From: Aromatoleum aromaticum EbN1
Lineage (GTDB): Bacteria > Pseudomonadota > Gammaproteobacteria > Burkholderiales > Rhodocyclaceae
Reading direction: 5' to 3'
Length of the DNA stretch: 64,000 nt
Assembly (NCBI RefSeq): GCF_000025965.1
Contig: NC_006513.1
Location: 310,001-374,000 of the forward strand
Each line of letters opens with the position of its first letter. The first letter of the stretch is position 1. The notes under the pieces were generated by a model. It was not told the origin of the DNA and did not search any database. It worked only from the letters and a program-made list of their open reading frames with translations. The translations under genes and the position numbers were made by a program. This document shows positions 54,804 to 64,000 of this stretch, one piece after another.

Positions 54804-55364
54804 ATGACAGAGATTCTTCCCCAATGGGCCCTTCCCTGGCTCGCCACCATCACCCTCGGCCTGCAGGTCTTTCTGATCTTCATCGGCGCGGGGGTGCTGC
54901 GCATGGTGGTGAAACGCCTGATCCGGCGGATCGGCGATCGTTACAGCCTGCCGGCGGAAATGGTCATCGGCGCACGCAGAGGGAGCACGTTCCTCATCTA
55001 CTCCGGCGCCCTCCTGCTGACCCTCGATCGCCTCGGCGTATCGGCCACCGTCCTGTGGACCGCGCTGACGGGCTTCGCCGCCGTTGCAGCGGTGGCCTTC
55101 TTCGCCGCGTGGAGCGTGCTGTCCAACATCTTCTGCACCCTGCTGATCCTCACCGCCCGGCCGTTTCGCCTCTTCGATCAGATCGAGGTGCTGGAAAACG
55201 GCGAAAAACCCGGACTCAAAGGCCGCGTGATCGATATCAACCTGATCTACACGACATTGCAAGAAACCTCCGCCGAGCAGGTCGAAACGGTGCTGCGAGT
55301 GCCCAACAGCCTCTTCTTCCAGCGCACGATCCGCTGTTGGGGGCGGGAATCGGCATCGGGATGA
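54804..55364 (+). CDS. Small MscS-family mechanosensitive channel
   Basis: 186 residues. Three hydrophobic helices, the last (VAAVAFFAAWSVLSNIFCTLLILTARPF) being the Gly/Ala-rich pore helix of MscS, then the beta-domain opening (RVIDINLIYTTL) and VPNSLFF. Releases solutes at hypo-osmotic shock. It lacks the usual C-terminal cage and the last residues (RTIRCWGRESASG) look atypical, so the end may be altered. Start ATG 54804 without a clear ribosome site; the frame is open from 54708. Confidence 0.82.
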   Translation: MTEILPQWALPWLATITLGLQVFLIFIGAGVLRMVVKRLIRRIGDRYSLPAEMVIGARRGSTFLIYSGALLLTLDRLGVSATVLWTALTGFAAVAAVAFFAAWSVLSNIFCTLLILTARPFRLFDQIEVLENGEKPGLKGRVIDINLIYTTLQETSAEQVETVLRVPNSLFFQRTIRCWGRESASG

Positions 55365-55559
55365 TCGGAGAGCGACGACGGCCTTGGCGATGTCGGCCGT
55401 GGTCGTCCTATCGTAGCCTTGCCATCGACCTGACCGGCGAGATGTCCGAGAACGCGCTCATCCTCCGCCCACCCTCGCATCAGCGTCCGTTACCTCCAGT
55501 TGCATTCCTTGTGAGTATGGAAATACGATAAGTAAGTTTGACCGGCCAACGAGGGAGCC

Positions 55560-56642
55560 ATGGAATTCATTGATAAGCTGAAGGGACTTGCCGCGAAGAT
55601 CCGCCAGCAAGCCAGCGCGATTCAAACAGAGGAGGCGACCAAGAACGCCTTCGTGATGCCCTTCATCAGTTCGGTACTCGGATACGACGTCTTCGACCCG
55701 ACCGAAGTGATTCCCGAGTACGTGTGCGACGTGGGCACGAAGAAGGGCGAGAAGATCGACTATGCGATCCTGAAGAACGGCGAGATCCAGATACTTGTCG
55801 AGTGCAAGAAGATCGGCGAGCCGCTGAACATCGGTCATGCTGGACAACTGTTCCGGTACTTCCATGTAACGAGCGCGAGGATTTCGATTCTCACCAACGG
55901 GCAGGTTTACAAGTTCTTCACGGACCTCGACGCGCCCAACAAGATGGACGAGAAGCCGTTTCTTGAGCTAGACCTTCTCGACATCGATGAACACTCGGTC
56001 CCTGAACTTCTCAAGCTGACCAAGTCTGCCTTCGACGTCGAGTCGATTCTCAGTGCTGCGGGAGAGCTGAAGTACGTCAGCCAGATCAAGAAGCTCATCG
56101 GCTCCCAATTCACTACGCCGGAGGACGACTTCATTCGATTCGTTGCCGCCCGCGTGTACGAAGGTGCGATTACCCAGAAGGTGCGCGAACAGTTCGCCAT
56201 CCTCACCCGGAAGGCCACCATTCAGTTCCTGAGCGATCAAGTGAACGAGCGGCTCAAGTCCGCCATCAGCACTGGTGCGGTGGCGGGCACACCGACTCAG
56301 ACGCCGACCCCGGAAGAAACCAGCAAGGAACCCACGCCCAACGATGCGGACAAGGTCGCTACCACGCTGGAAGAACTCGAAGGGTTCCACATCGTCAAGG
56401 CGATTGTTCGCTCTGTGCTGGACGCGAAGCGAATCGTGATGCGCGACACGCAGAGTTACTGTGGGGTCTTGGTGGACGACAACAACCGGAAGCCGATCTG
56501 TCGGCTGCACTTCAACCGCAGCCAGAAGTACCTGGGGCTGTTCGATGAAGCGAAGAACGAGACTCGGCACCCAGTAAGCTGCCTCGACGACATCTACCAA
56601 TTTTCCGAGCAGTTGAAGACCGCAGCCAGCATTTACGCATAG
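55560..56642 (+). CDS. Orphan HsdR-N-type nuclease (type I restriction R-like)
   Basis: 360 residues. The N-terminal 130 residues are a PD-(D/E)xK nuclease of the HsdR_N_2 type, with D67 in EKIDYAIL and E81-x-K83 in LVECKK. A helical middle and a C-terminal segment with repeated His/Glu (about 255-355) follow. No helicase, methylase or specificity gene is near, so it is a stand-alone nuclease, perhaps a defence factor. GAGGGAG precedes ATG 55560. It starts the accessory tract beside tRNA-Ser. Confidence 0.83.
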   Translation: MEFIDKLKGLAAKIRQQASAIQTEEATKNAFVMPFISSVLGYDVFDPTEVIPEYVCDVGTKKGEKIDYAILKNGEIQILVECKKIGEPLNIGHAGQLFRYFHVTSARISILTNGQVYKFFTDLDAPNKMDEKPFLELDLLDIDEHSVPELLKLTKSAFDVESILSAAGELKYVSQIKKLIGSQFTTPEDDFIRFVAARVYEGAITQKVREQFAILTRKATIQFLSDQVNERLKSAISTGAVAGTPTQTPTPEETSKEPTPNDADKVATTLEELEGFHIVKAIVRSVLDAKRIVMRDTQSYCGVLVDDNNRKPICRLHFNRSQKYLGLFDEAKNETRHPVSCLDDIYQFSEQLKTAASIYA

Positions 56643-56794
56643 CCGAGGGAGGGGGGCATAAATCGCAGGCCCCCGTACTACCGCTGCACGCCCGGAATAA
56701 CGCACCAGAACATCCCGTACCCACCAGGGCGAACTTGGACGCGACCGAAAGGGTGCAAGTAAAACTGACAACCTCTCTCGCTATCCCGCGCCCG

Positions 56795-57147
56795 TCATTC
56801 GTCGTGGATCACTCGATGGACTTGAATGATTGCCGGTACGTACTTCTTCCCCGACGGCGGTCTCTTGTAGTGGACCGTCACATCGGCCCGAACTTGAAAC
56901 CGACCAGCAACATCGCGTGGTGAAACTCCGTCGTCAAGCTCCATCCGGACGCGGCGGTCCACCCGCCCGGGAATGAGAGCAGCCCAGCCCCGGGTGGGGT
57001 GATCCAAGTTGGTGGCTCGAATTTGCAGATCGACATCGAGGAGGCGTTCGCTGGTTTCATCCGGCTCAACCTCCAGCATGGCGGGAGTCGCCTTGATGGC
57101 TTCGGGCGAAATTTGCAGCGCATCGTTACCATCGAATCGGAGACTAG
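56795..57147 (-). pseudogene. 3' part of a gene split by two IS elements
   Basis: Minus-strand frame ending TGA at 56795. It lacks a start: its coding sense begins at the IS1182 boundary. Joined across the CTAG target duplication to the middle fragment (58697-59066) it continues ...LDPEA-SLRFDGNDA... without a frame change. C-terminal half is beta-rich, ending QVHRVIHDE. The other fragments lie at 58697-59066 and 61824-62012. Confidence 0.8.
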
Positions 57148-58692
57148 CAGCGTGTCGGACTTGAGCACCGCCGGCGCTGTATCCGGGGGCTTGATTTCAC
57201 AATGTGAGAAACGGTCGGCATTTCAGGTTCCAATCAGCGGTTTCCTGTCCGAAATCGCAATGCCCCTGTCCTTTTTTCTCACTGCGGACGCAATACGGCC
57301 ATGCGCTTCAAGTTCCACGCCAAGCACACCAGGGTCCACTCGGCGCGCACGTTGTCGAGCCCGCGCAGCAGGAACTGGCGAAATCCCATCACCGACTTGA
57401 TGATGCCGAACACCGGTTCCACGGTCTGTTTCCGGAGCGCGTAGGCGGCGCGGCCGGCCCGGGTCTTGAGGGCGTGCTTCATCTGTTCGACGGGGCTGGC
57501 GGGCTGCTCGAGCGGGGCGGGCTCTTCGAAGCGGCGGCGCCAATCCGGATGGTGCTCGTCGCGCCCGACCGCGATCAGCGGTTCGATCCCGGCGGCCTGG
57601 CAGCGCTCGACGTTGCGCTCGCTGAAGAAACCGGTGTCGGCCAGCAGTTGGTCGGGCTGATTGAGCCCTTCGGGCAGGGCCGCGATGCGGGCCAGCATCG
57701 GCTCGACCTGCTCCTTGTCGTTGCCCGCCTGGGTGAGGTGGGGCACCATCACCAGCATCGACTCCGTATCGACCAGCGCCTGCGCGTTGTAGCACTGCTC
57801 GAAGCCGCCGCCGGTCACTTTCATGATGCGCGAGTCTTCGTCGGTCAGATTGAGCTGGTCGTCCGCGCGCGGACCGGGGGCAGGCGGGGTCGGCGGCTTG
57901 CCGCCGGGCTTCTTGCCGGTGGCCGCCGCCTTGGCCTGACGCTTGGCCAGCTTGGCATCAAACTCGGCCTGTTCGCGCTCGAAGCGCTCCTTGGCGCGCG
58001 CTTCGATCTTGGCCTTGGCGGCCGCGATGGCGGCCAGCCGGTCTTCTCGGCGCTGGATCTCCGCGGGCAGATCCACGCCCTCGGGCACGCAGCTCCGATC
58101 GGCCGCTTCGGCCAGCGCGAGCATCTCCTGCACTTCGGCCTTGAGCTGGGCCTCGATCTTCTCGGCGTGCCCATACGAGAGCGCGCTGTGTCGGCTGGCG
58201 TTGGCGTGGATCTTGGTACCGTCCAGGCTCACGGTGCCAAAGCGCGAGAGCTGGTTCTCGCGGGCGACTTGCAGCACCTGCACGAAGGCATCGGCGAACT
58301 GATCGCCGAAACGGCGGCGGAACGTCGCCAGCGTGTCGTGGTCCGGATGCTGGTCGCACGCGATGAAGCGGAAGGCCAGCGAGTCGTACGTGGCCCGCTC
58401 GATCTTGCGGCTCGAATGGGTTCCCGTCGCGTAGCCGTAGATCAGCAGCGACAGCAGCAGCGCCGGGTGGTAGGCATCGCTACCGCGACCCGCGTAGGCG
58501 CGCTCCAATGCCGACAGGTCCAGCCCTTCCACCACATCGACCACGTAGCGCGCCAAGTGCGATTCGGGCAGCCAGTCCTGCACCGACGGTGGTAGCAGGT
58601 AGTCCGTTTGGCGATCGATCGGGCGGAAGCGGCTCATGCTCTCGGGTTCCAGGGGCGACGCGTCATTTTACAGGGGATAGTCCGACACGCTG
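57148..58692 (-). mobile_element. IS1182-family element
   Basis: 1545 bp. Inverted ends CAGCGTGTCGGACT (57148-57161) and its reverse complement (58679-58692), bordered on both sides by CTAG (57144-57147, 58693-58696), the palindromic target. Inserted in the middle of a coding sequence (see pseudogene fragments). Confidence 0.9.
57279..58637 (-). CDS. IS1182-family transposase
   Basis: 452 residues. Starts MSRFRPIDRQTDYLLPPS. N-terminal DUF772 domain (HPALLLSLLIYGYATG), then TVSLDGTKIHANAS (first Asp), a basic/Lys-Ala coiled insertion (about 185-265), LLADTGFFSERNVERC (second Asp) and KQTVEPVFGIIKSVMGFRQF (Glu). Reads without defects, so probably active. Confidence 0.93.
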   Translation of the reverse strand: MSRFRPIDRQTDYLLPPSVQDWLPESHLARYVVDVVEGLDLSALERAYAGRGSDAYHPALLLSLLIYGYATGTHSSRKIERATYDSLAFRFIACDQHPDHDTLATFRRRFGDQFADAFVQVLQVARENQLSRFGTVSLDGTKIHANASRHSALSYGHAEKIEAQLKAEVQEMLALAEAADRSCVPEGVDLPAEIQRREDRLAAIAAAKAKIEARAKERFEREQAEFDAKLAKRQAKAAATGKKPGGKPPTPPAPGPRADDQLNLTDEDSRIMKVTGGGFEQCYNAQALVDTESMLVMVPHLTQAGNDKEQVEPMLARIAALPEGLNQPDQLLADTGFFSERNVERCQAAGIEPLIAVGRDEHHPDWRRRFEEPAPLEQPASPVEQMKHALKTRAGRAAYALRKQTVEPVFGIIKSVMGFRQFLLRGLDNVRAEWTLVCLAWNLKRMAVLRPQ

Positions 58693-58696
58693 CTAG

Positions 58697-59066
58697 CTTC
58701 GGGGTCAAGCCTCGCGGGTTTCAGCACGAGAGCCGTAGCCGACGCGAGTTCCTTCCTGCTCGACACGGCGGCCTCCACGACCGATTTGAACTGCTCGGGT
58801 GAAAGACTCGTTTCGCCCGCGCCGATGGTCATGATCACGTTGTTTGTTGCGGTGATCGTCGTTGTGTTGCCGCCCGCCGGGGCTGCAAGGAAGTGCATAC
58901 CCAGACCAACGAGAGCAGCCACAACGGCACCTATCAGTACGACTTGACCCACGCCAGGCTTCCTCACGACGTTTTCACGTACCCATTCGACAAACCGCTC
59001 GAGCTCGTCTTCGTTCCGAAATACGAGGCGGATGCCCAGCTTCTCAAGCAACGACCCCGATTCGAG
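58697..59066 (-). pseudogene. Middle part of the split gene
   Basis: Encodes (with the flanking fragments) GSLLEKLGIRLVFRN, a hydrophobic membrane helix (VVLIGAVVAALVGLGMHFL) and an extracytoplasmic segment. Its upstream side ends at the IS21 boundary and its downstream side at the IS1182 boundary; no start codon of its own is needed once the IS are removed. Target duplications CTAG (58693-58696) and TTCGAG (59061-59066) flank it. Confidence 0.8.
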
Positions 59067-59272
59067 TGCGCATTCCGACGAACGTGACCGCCTGCACCGA
59101 CGAACGTGACCGGGGGGTCTGCGCGCGAAGCGTGGTGTTCAGATTCTAACCGCGTCGGTCACGATCACGGTCAATTCGAGGCACGGCGCAGGCTTATCCA
59201 CAGGCGGCCGCCAGCGCGCCTCATACGCTGGCGGGCGGGCGCCTGTGGGTAAGGCGTCTCGCGCGCACGGCC

Positions 59273-60007
59273 TCATGCCTTTTCCTTTCTTCTCATCGAC
59301 TCGCCCTTGAGGGCGAGCTTGTGCGCGGCGTGCACGACGCGATCGAGGATCGCATCGGCGAAGGTCGGGTCGCCCAGGTAGGTGTGCCAGTGCTCGATCG
59401 GCAGCTGGCTGGTGATCACGGTCGAACGCGTGCCGACGCGGTCGTCGAGCAGCTCCAGCAGGTCGCTTCGCTCCTGCGCCGACGGCGCGGCCAGGCCCCA
59501 ATCGTCGATGACGATGAGATCCATGCGCGCGAGCTGCATGAGGCGTCGGCTGAAGCTGCCGTCGGCATGCGCGATGCGCAGCTCTTCGAAGAGCCGCGGC
59601 AGACGCACGTAATAGGCCGCGAGGCCCTGCCGGCACGCGGCATTGGCGAGCGCGCAGGCGAGCCAGGTCTTGCCGCTGCCGGTGGGCCCGGTGATGAGGC
59701 AGTTCTGGTGATGGCGAATCCACTGGCCGGTTCCGAGCGCGGCGATCTGACTGCGCTCGAGGCCGCGCCCGGCGCGGTAGTCGACGTCCTCCAGGCAGGC
59801 GGCAGCGGCTTTGATGCGGGCGGCCTTGAGCAGCCGATCGATGCGTTTGCCGTCGCGCAGCAGGATCTCGCGATCGATGAGCTGGGCGAAACGCTCCTCG
59901 AAGCTGAGCGCGGTGATGGCGGGCTGGGTGAGCTGCTCCTCGAAGGCGCGGGCCATGCCTTCCAGGCGCAGGGTGCGCAGTTGTTGCAGGCTGTGTTGCA
60001 TCAGCAT
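59273..60007 (-). CDS. istB: IS21-family helper ATPase IstB
   Basis: 244 residues. AAA+ ATPase with Walker [10 protein letters not shown] and Walker B-type LIVIDDWGL; starts [13 protein letters not shown] with GGAG upstream. It assists IstA in target choice and strand transfer. Follows istA with a short gap, minus strand. Confidence 0.94.
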   Translation of the reverse strand: MLMQHSLQQLRTLRLEGMARAFEEQLTQPAITALSFEERFAQLIDREILLRDGKRIDRLLKAARIKAAAACLEDVDYRAGRGLERSQIAALGTGQWIRHHQNCLITGPTGSGKTWLACALANAACRQGLAAYYVRLPRLFEELRIAHADGSFSRRLMQLARMDLIVIDDWGLAAPSAQERSDLLELLDDRVGTRSTVITSQLPIEHWHTYLGDPTFADAILDRVVHAAHKLALKGESMRRKEKA

Positions 60008-60029
60008 CGATGTTCTCCGGTGGGTGGAA

Positions 60030-61589
60030 TCAGTGGTAGTAGCGCGCACCGCGCAGGTTCTCGTGAGCGGCCGGTAGCGCGAGCTCGCTTTGCTGCGCAG
60101 TGGATGCGGGGAGCGGTGCGCGGTCGAGCCCGCTCTTGAGGATCGAGGCGACGTTGCGGTAACGCATCGCCCCGAGGGTGACGGCGCGGGTCGCCGCGGC
60201 TTCGAGCCGTTCGTTGCCGTATTGGCGACCGAGGCGCATCAGCCCGAGGCACGCCCGGTAGCCCTGCTCGGGGTGCGGCATGCGTTCGAGTTGGTGGCTG
60301 ACCACCTGCTCGGTGTGCGGGCCGACGGTGGCGCCCCAGGCGATGAGTTTGCCGGGCGACCACTGGCGATGCGCCTGATGGGATGCGGGCATGTGTTCGG
60401 TGAGCGTGGAGTAGACGCCGGGCCGGTGGCTTCTCGCATGCACCGCGACGCGACGGCCCGCGGCAAAGCATTCGATGCTGCTCGCGGTGATGCGCAACTC
60501 CACCGCTTGGCCGGCGAGCGCATACGGCACGCTGTAGTAATGCCCGTCGAACTCGACGTGGTAATCGATATTGGGCTTGGCCCGTTTCCACTGGGCGAAC
60601 TGGAACGCGGTGGCGGGCAACGGGCGCAGCGCCGGCCGATCGAGCGTCTCGAACGCTTCGTGGCGCGAGCCTGGCAGGCGCCGGAAGGCACGCGTGTTCA
60701 GCGGCTCGAGTAACGCGGCGATCGCCTCGTTCAACTCCCCCAGCGAGAAGAAACGCTGATGCCGCAGCCGCGCCAGAATCCAGCGCTGCACGATCTGCAC
60801 GCCGACTTCGACCTTGGCCTTGTCCTGCGGCTTGTAGGGGCGCGCGGGCAGGATCGCCACGCCGTAGTGCGCGGCGAACTCGGCGGTGGTGCGCTGCAGT
60901 TGCGGCTCGTAGCGGTCGGCCTGCCCGACGAGCGAGCGCGTATTGTCGGGCACCACGAGCTCGGGCACGCCGCCGATGAAGGCCAGCGCCCGGGCGAGCG
61001 AGCCCAGCCAGTCGGCCTGCGACTGCGTCGCCGTGGCGCAGGCGAACGTATAGCTCGAGGCGCCGAGCACCGCGACGAAGATCTGCGCGCGCGAAATCTC
61101 GCCCGTGTCGGCGTCGACGATCGGCACCGTGTCGCCCGCGTAATCGATGAAGAGTTTCTCGCCGGCGCGGTGCACCTGGCGCATCGAGCGCTTGAGCGTG
61201 CGGGCGAACGCGCGGTACAGGTCGCAAAAGCGCGAGTACTGATAGCTCGGCCCGTCGGCCGTCTGCACGTACTCTTCCCACAGCAGCGCCAGCGTGACGT
61301 TCTTTCGCTTGAGCCCCTGATGCACCGCCGCCAGATCCGGCGGCACATTCGCGACGCTCGCGCCACGTCCACGCCGGGCGACCCCCAGCACCCGGCGCAA
61401 CTCGGCCTCGTCGGCCGCCGACAACTCGGCCCACGGCCGGCCGCACTCCTCGGCCGCCTTCACATACTTGGCGACCACTCCTTTGGAAATCGACAGCGCG
61501 CGGGCAATGCGCTCGTGCGACAGCGCGCAGTCGTATTTGAGCCGCAACAGCTCCCTGATCTTGTGCATGGCAATCCGCTCCGCCGGCAT
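60030..61589 (-). CDS. istA: IS21-family transposase IstA
   Basis: 519 residues. N-terminal helix-turn-helix ([15 protein letters not shown]), then rve-type DDE core: Asp in LFIDYAGDT, Asp in LVVPDNTRS, Glu in [14 protein letters not shown]-terminal Mu-transposase-like beta-barrel (HYYSVPYAL). GGAG before ATG 61589; the open frame extends 23 codons upstream. Intact. Confidence 0.94.
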   Translation of the reverse strand: MPAERIAMHKIRELLRLKYDCALSHERIARALSISKGVVAKYVKAAEECGRPWAELSAADEAELRRVLGVARRGRGASVANVPPDLAAVHQGLKRKNVTLALLWEEYVQTADGPSYQYSRFCDLYRAFARTLKRSMRQVHRAGEKLFIDYAGDTVPIVDADTGEISRAQIFVAVLGASSYTFACATATQSQADWLGSLARALAFIGGVPELVVPDNTRSLVGQADRYEPQLQRTTAEFAAHYGVAILPARPYKPQDKAKVEVGVQIVQRWILARLRHQRFFSLGELNEAIAALLEPLNTRAFRRLPGSRHEAFETLDRPALRPLPATAFQFAQWKRAKPNIDYHVEFDGHYYSVPYALAGQAVELRITASSIECFAAGRRVAVHARSHRPGVYSTLTEHMPASHQAHRQWSPGKLIAWGATVGPHTEQVVSHQLERMPHPEQGYRACLGLMRLGRQYGNERLEAAATRAVTLGAMRYRNVASILKSGLDRAPLPASTAQQSELALPAAHENLRGARYYH

Positions 61590-61823
61590 CCTCGGTCTCC
61601 GCGCAAAGCGCGCGAGGGTAGCCGGCCTGACAAACGACGTTGCCACGCTTGGCCTCACAAACCCGTTCCGATTTGATCGTGACCATTGATTCCGACATCG
61701 TGACCGCCCATTCCGACAACTCGCCGAAATCGGTCACGATCAAATCGGAATCCGCGGTCACGACCGCGGATTCACCGGTCACACTATTTCGGAATCAGCG
61801 GTCACGTTGGGTCGGAATCCGCA

Positions 61824-62012
61824 TTCGAGCTGTTCTACAATTACTTCAGCGTGGTCGATCGGGACGCCCGTAATAGCATGGAGCGCCTTCGGGCACATCT
61901 TAACGATGCGCTCGATGCCGAGGAGGGACTCGACGATCTCTTTGATCGGCACCGGCTCACGGTTGGAGAAGAAGATCTCGTGAGTCGTGGTGAAGACAAA
62001 CTGGTCTGACAA
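61824..62012 (-). pseudogene. 5' part of the split gene, TTG start
   Basis: Starts SDQFVFTTTHEIFFS from a TTG at 62012 with AAGGAA eight bases upstream. Fused in frame across TTCGAG to the middle fragment (VEQLE-SGSLLEKLG), then through CTAG to the 3' fragment: 302 codons including the stop. A cytoplasmic N-terminal domain, one membrane helix, and a C-terminal region are visible in the whole. No family name known to me. Lies right next to tRNA-Ser on its 3' side. Confidence 0.8.
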
Positions 62013-62133
62013 GGCGATCGTTCCTTATAGCCGGTTTCGCCCTTCACCTGGTGGCCGCGTCGCGTGTGACCACAGCGGGAGGATCAGGTCGGCTAAACGC
62101 TTTTTCTTTGATGGGCCGGTTGATGGGTGCAAG

Positions 62134-62157
62134 AAAAAAGCGGCCCGGAGGCCGCTT
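62134..62157 (-). terminator. Rho-independent terminator of tRNA-Ser
   Basis: Minus-strand hairpin AAGCGGCC-TCCG-GGCCGCTT followed by a T run (A run 62134-62139 on the plus strand), just beyond the tRNA 3' end. Confidence 0.9.
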
Positions 62158-62171
62158 GTTTCTTCATCGAT

Positions 62172-62265
62172 TGGCGGAGAGTGAGGGATTCGAACCCTCG
62201 ATGCGAGTTTTAGCCCGCATGCTCCCTTAGCAGGGGAGTGCCTTCGACCTCTCGGCCAACTCTCC
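62172..62265 (-). tRNA. tRNA-Ser (GCU)
   Basis: 94 nt with encoded CCA and a long class II variable arm. Acceptor GGAGAGT and ACTCTCC pair; anticodon stem CTCCC/GGGAG with loop CTGCTAA, anticodon GCT. T loop TTCGAAT. Confidence 0.97.
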
Positions 62266-62325
62266 AACCTTTAGAGGCCGTGATCATAACGATTCTGCGG
62301 CCACCGGTCAAACTTCGGCAGCAAT

Positions 62326-63549
62326 TCAGGCGGATTCGAGACCGAAAGCCTTGTGCAGCACGCGCACGGCGAGTTCGAGATACTTATCCTCGATCACCAC
62401 TGAGATCTTGATCTCGGACGTCGAAATCATCTGGATGTTGATGCCCTCTTCGGCGAGCGTGCGGAACATTTTCGATGCGACACCCGGATGCGAGCGCATC
62501 CCGACGCCGACAACCGACACCTTCGCCATCGCCTTGTCGGCCTCGATCGCCCGCGCACCGATGTGCGCCTTGACGCCCTCGAGGACCTTCGCCGTCTTGT
62601 CGAGCTCGCCGCGCGGAATCGTGAACGAGAAGTCCGTCGTGCCGTCATGGCCGATATTCTGGATGATCATGTCGACGTCGATGTTGGCGTCGGCGACCGG
62701 CCCGAGGATCTGATAAGCGATGCCGGGCTTGTCGGGCACGCCGAGTACCGTGAGCTTGGCCTCGTCGCGCGTGAAGGCGATGCCGGAGATGACGGGTTGT
62801 TCCATGTTCTGATCTTCCTCAACTGTGATGAGCGTGCCCTCACCTTCCTCCTGGAAGCTCGACAGGACGCGCAACTTGACCTTGTACTTGCCGGCGAATT
62901 CGACTGAGCGGATCTGCAGGACCTTCGAGCCGAGGCTCGCGAGTTCGAGCATTTCCTCGAAGGTGATCGTATCGAGCTTGCGGGCTTCCGGGACGACGCG
63001 CGGGTCGGTCGTATAGACGCCGTCGACGTCGGTGTAGATCTGGCATTCGTCGGCCTTCAGCGCCGCAGCGAGCGCCACGCCGGTGGTATCCGAACCGCCT
63101 CGGCCGAGCGTGGTGATGTTGCCGTGCTCATCCACGCCCTGGAAGCCCGCGACGACGACGATATTGCCTTCGTCCAGGTCCTTCTTGATCGGGGCTTCGT
63201 CGATATTGAGGATCCGCGCCTTGGTATGGGCGCTGTCGGTGAGGATGCGGACCTGGCCACCGGTATAGCTCTTCGCCTTGACGCCGATGTCGTGCAGGGC
63301 CATGCACAGCAGCCCGATCGTGACCTGCTCGCCGGTCGATACGACGACGTCGAGTTCGCGGGCATCGGGGTGCGTCGCGACCTCCTTGGTCAGCGCGATC
63401 AGACGGTTCGTCTCGCCGCTCATCGCCGACACCACCACCACGACCTTGTGCCCCTGCGCCTGGAACTTCGCCACTTTGCGGGCGACGTTCTTGATGCGCT
63501 CCGGGTTACCCACCGAAGTGCCGCCGTATTTCTGAACTATCAGTGCCAT
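62326..63549 (-). CDS. lysC: Aspartate kinase
   Basis: 407 residues. Kinase domain about 1-240 with [20 protein letters not shown] and [11 protein letters not shown]; two ACT regulatory domains about 265-405 ([33 protein letters not shown]) that bind lysine and/or threonine. First step of lysine, threonine, methionine and diaminopimelate synthesis. Start at ATG 63549; the longer frame adds four codons. No downstream partner. Confidence 0.97.
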   Translation of the reverse strand: MALIVQKYGGTSVGNPERIKNVARKVAKFQAQGHKVVVVVSAMSGETNRLIALTKEVATHPDARELDVVVSTGEQVTIGLLCMALHDIGVKAKSYTGGQVRILTDSAHTKARILNIDEAPIKKDLDEGNIVVVAGFQGVDEHGNITTLGRGGSDTTGVALAAALKADECQIYTDVDGVYTTDPRVVPEARKLDTITFEEMLELASLGSKVLQIRSVEFAGKYKVKLRVLSSFQEEGEGTLITVEEDQNMEQPVISGIAFTRDEAKLTVLGVPDKPGIAYQILGPVADANIDVDMIIQNIGHDGTTDFSFTIPRGELDKTAKVLEGVKAHIGARAIEADKAMAKVSVVGVGMRSHPGVASKMFRTLAEEGINIQMISTSEIKISVVIEDKYLELAVRVLHKAFGLESA

Positions 63550-63685
63550 CGTCGTATCCAAGTGCCTGTGGATAAAGGGAGGAATTCTATCGAATGCGGC
63601 GAAAATTTGCAGGCCGGCGTCGTGCCCCCTCCCGATCGCACGATTTATTTATTTTGACTAGGTTAGGATGCGCCGGCTTTTTTCA

Positions 63686-63715
63686 TTGTATGTGGAAAGA
63701 ATAGTGATCTATACT
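63686..63715 (+). promoter_or_regulatory. Sigma-70-type promoter of the XRE regulator
   Basis: TTGTAT (63686-63691), 18-base spacer, TATACT (63710-63715). The -10 matches 5 of 6. Expected start site near 63722, in front of the regulator gene at 63805. Not tested. Confidence 0.55.
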
Positions 63716-63723
63716 TCGGCCAT

Positions 63724-63743
63724 CCTACAACTTAAGTCGTAGG
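63724..63743. promoter_or_regulatory. Palindromic operator candidate
   Basis: CCTACAACTTAAGTCGTAGG, 9 of 10 pairs match around the centre ACTTAAGT. It spans about +2 to +21 of the predicted start site and lies 61 bases before an XRE-type regulator, so autorepression is a simple idea. Confidence 0.5.
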
Positions 63744-63804
63744 AACTCGGCTACGTACCGCGTTGTCTTATAAGCGGGCTGGATACCCTACAGAGGATGT
63801 GAGC

Positions 63805-64000
63805 ATGAAAAACACCGACACCATCGACGTTCGCGAGATCCGGCGCAAGCTGGGTCTGAACCAATCGCAGTTCTGGTCGAAAATCGGGGTCACGCAGAGC
63901 GGCGGCTCGCGCTACGAGAGCGGACGCAACATTCCGCGCCCCGTGCAGGCCCTGCTGCGCCTCGTGCATATCGAGCAGATCGACATCAACAAGGTCAAGA
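63805..64000 (+). CDS. XRE-family helix-turn-helix regulator (cut by the window end)
   Basis: At least 65 residues; the window ends inside the gene. MKNTDTIDVREIRRKLGLNQ opens a Cro/C1-type helix-turn-helix: LGLNQSQFWSKIGVTQSGGSRYESGRNIPRPV. AGAGGA lies upstream of ATG 63805. A short DNA-binding regulator; target unknown. Palindrome and promoter in front (above). Confidence 0.85.
   Translation, partial: MKNTDTIDVREIRRKLGLNQSQFWSKIGVTQSGGSRYESGRNIPRPVQALLRLVHIEQIDINKVK

Larger units (their letters stand above)
59067..61823 (-). mobile_element. IS21-family element
   Basis: 2757 bp. Ends are TGCGCATTCCGAC (left) and the inward right end TGCGGATTCCGAC, with an internal repeated GTGACCG unit as is usual in IS21. 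A 6-bp duplicated target TTCGAG borders it at 59061-59066 and 61824-61829. Carries istA and istB. Confidence 0.9.

Noticed and set aside
54804-55364. MscS gene as a truncated pseudogene
   Set aside because: Short MscS proteins exist and the frame is intact, although the last residues look unusual; kept as a gene.
1-64000. CRISPR array, rRNA operon, riboswitch, prophage
   Set aside because: No regularly spaced repeats, no rRNA sequence, no phage structural genes and no recognised aptamer seen by eye.

Overview
The window is high-GC bacterial DNA and looks like a facultatively anaerobic, denitrifying betaproteobacterium of the Rhodocyclales (Aromatoleum/Azoarcus/Thauera type). That is inferred from gene content (NO-detoxifying flavorubredoxin, Mrp-type antiporter, c-type cytochrome pair, trifunctional-like PutA without a DNA-binding domain, many insertion sequences); no taxonomic search was possible. 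Two tRNA genes (Arg-ACG at about 30.0 kb, Ser-GCU at about 62.2 kb) each have an IS-rich tract on their 3' side, the usual layout of accessory DNA.

Region by region. 0.3-11.5 kb: a one-chain NorV-NorW NO reductase, a small exported protein preceded by an FNR-like site, a VIT-family transporter, an alpha/beta hydrolase, a cardiolipin-synthase-like PLD protein, PutA and a DUF2889 protein. 11.6-17.7 kb: a complete mnh/mrp antiporter operon (A/B fused, then C-G) on the minus strand. 18.3-27.6 kb: an IS cluster (IS110, IS200, IS630, IS5 and an IS interrupted by a second IS) surrounding one exported protein gene, followed by a subtilase autotransporter and tRNA-Arg. 30.2-39.2 kb: tandem-Cache exported protein, alpha-glucosidase and glucokinase (divergent), phosphoesterase plus lipid kinase, a diverged inorganic pyrophosphatase, TrmA and an aromatic aminotransferase. 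39.6-44.7 kb: an envelope cluster (LtaS-like sulfatase, GT2, LAB_N, ArnT-like) with a tandem response-regulator-like box in front. 45.3-46.7 kb: a tryptophanase/tyrosine phenol-lyase family enzyme.

46.8-52.7 kb is the most notable region: a tightly coupled nine-gene minus-strand run. It encodes two HMA_2-like proteins, a ferritin-like protein with a membrane tail, three small membrane/charged proteins, a P1B ATPase with an SCALK metal motif instead of CPx, and then a PAP2 phosphatase and a diacylglycerol kinase. The ATPase type and gene mix match the recently described ferrosome (fez) iron-organelle operons; the two lipid enzymes at the end could supply the membrane side. A TsdB/TsdA-like thiosulfate dehydrogenase pair lies just upstream.

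54.8-62.2 kb: a small MscS channel, an orphan HsdR-N-like nuclease, and one gene cut into three pieces by an IS1182 and an IS21 element. Both insertions have visible target duplications, and removing both elements restores one 302-codon frame. 62.3-64.0 kb: lysC and the start of an XRE regulator gene with a promoter and a palindrome over its start site.
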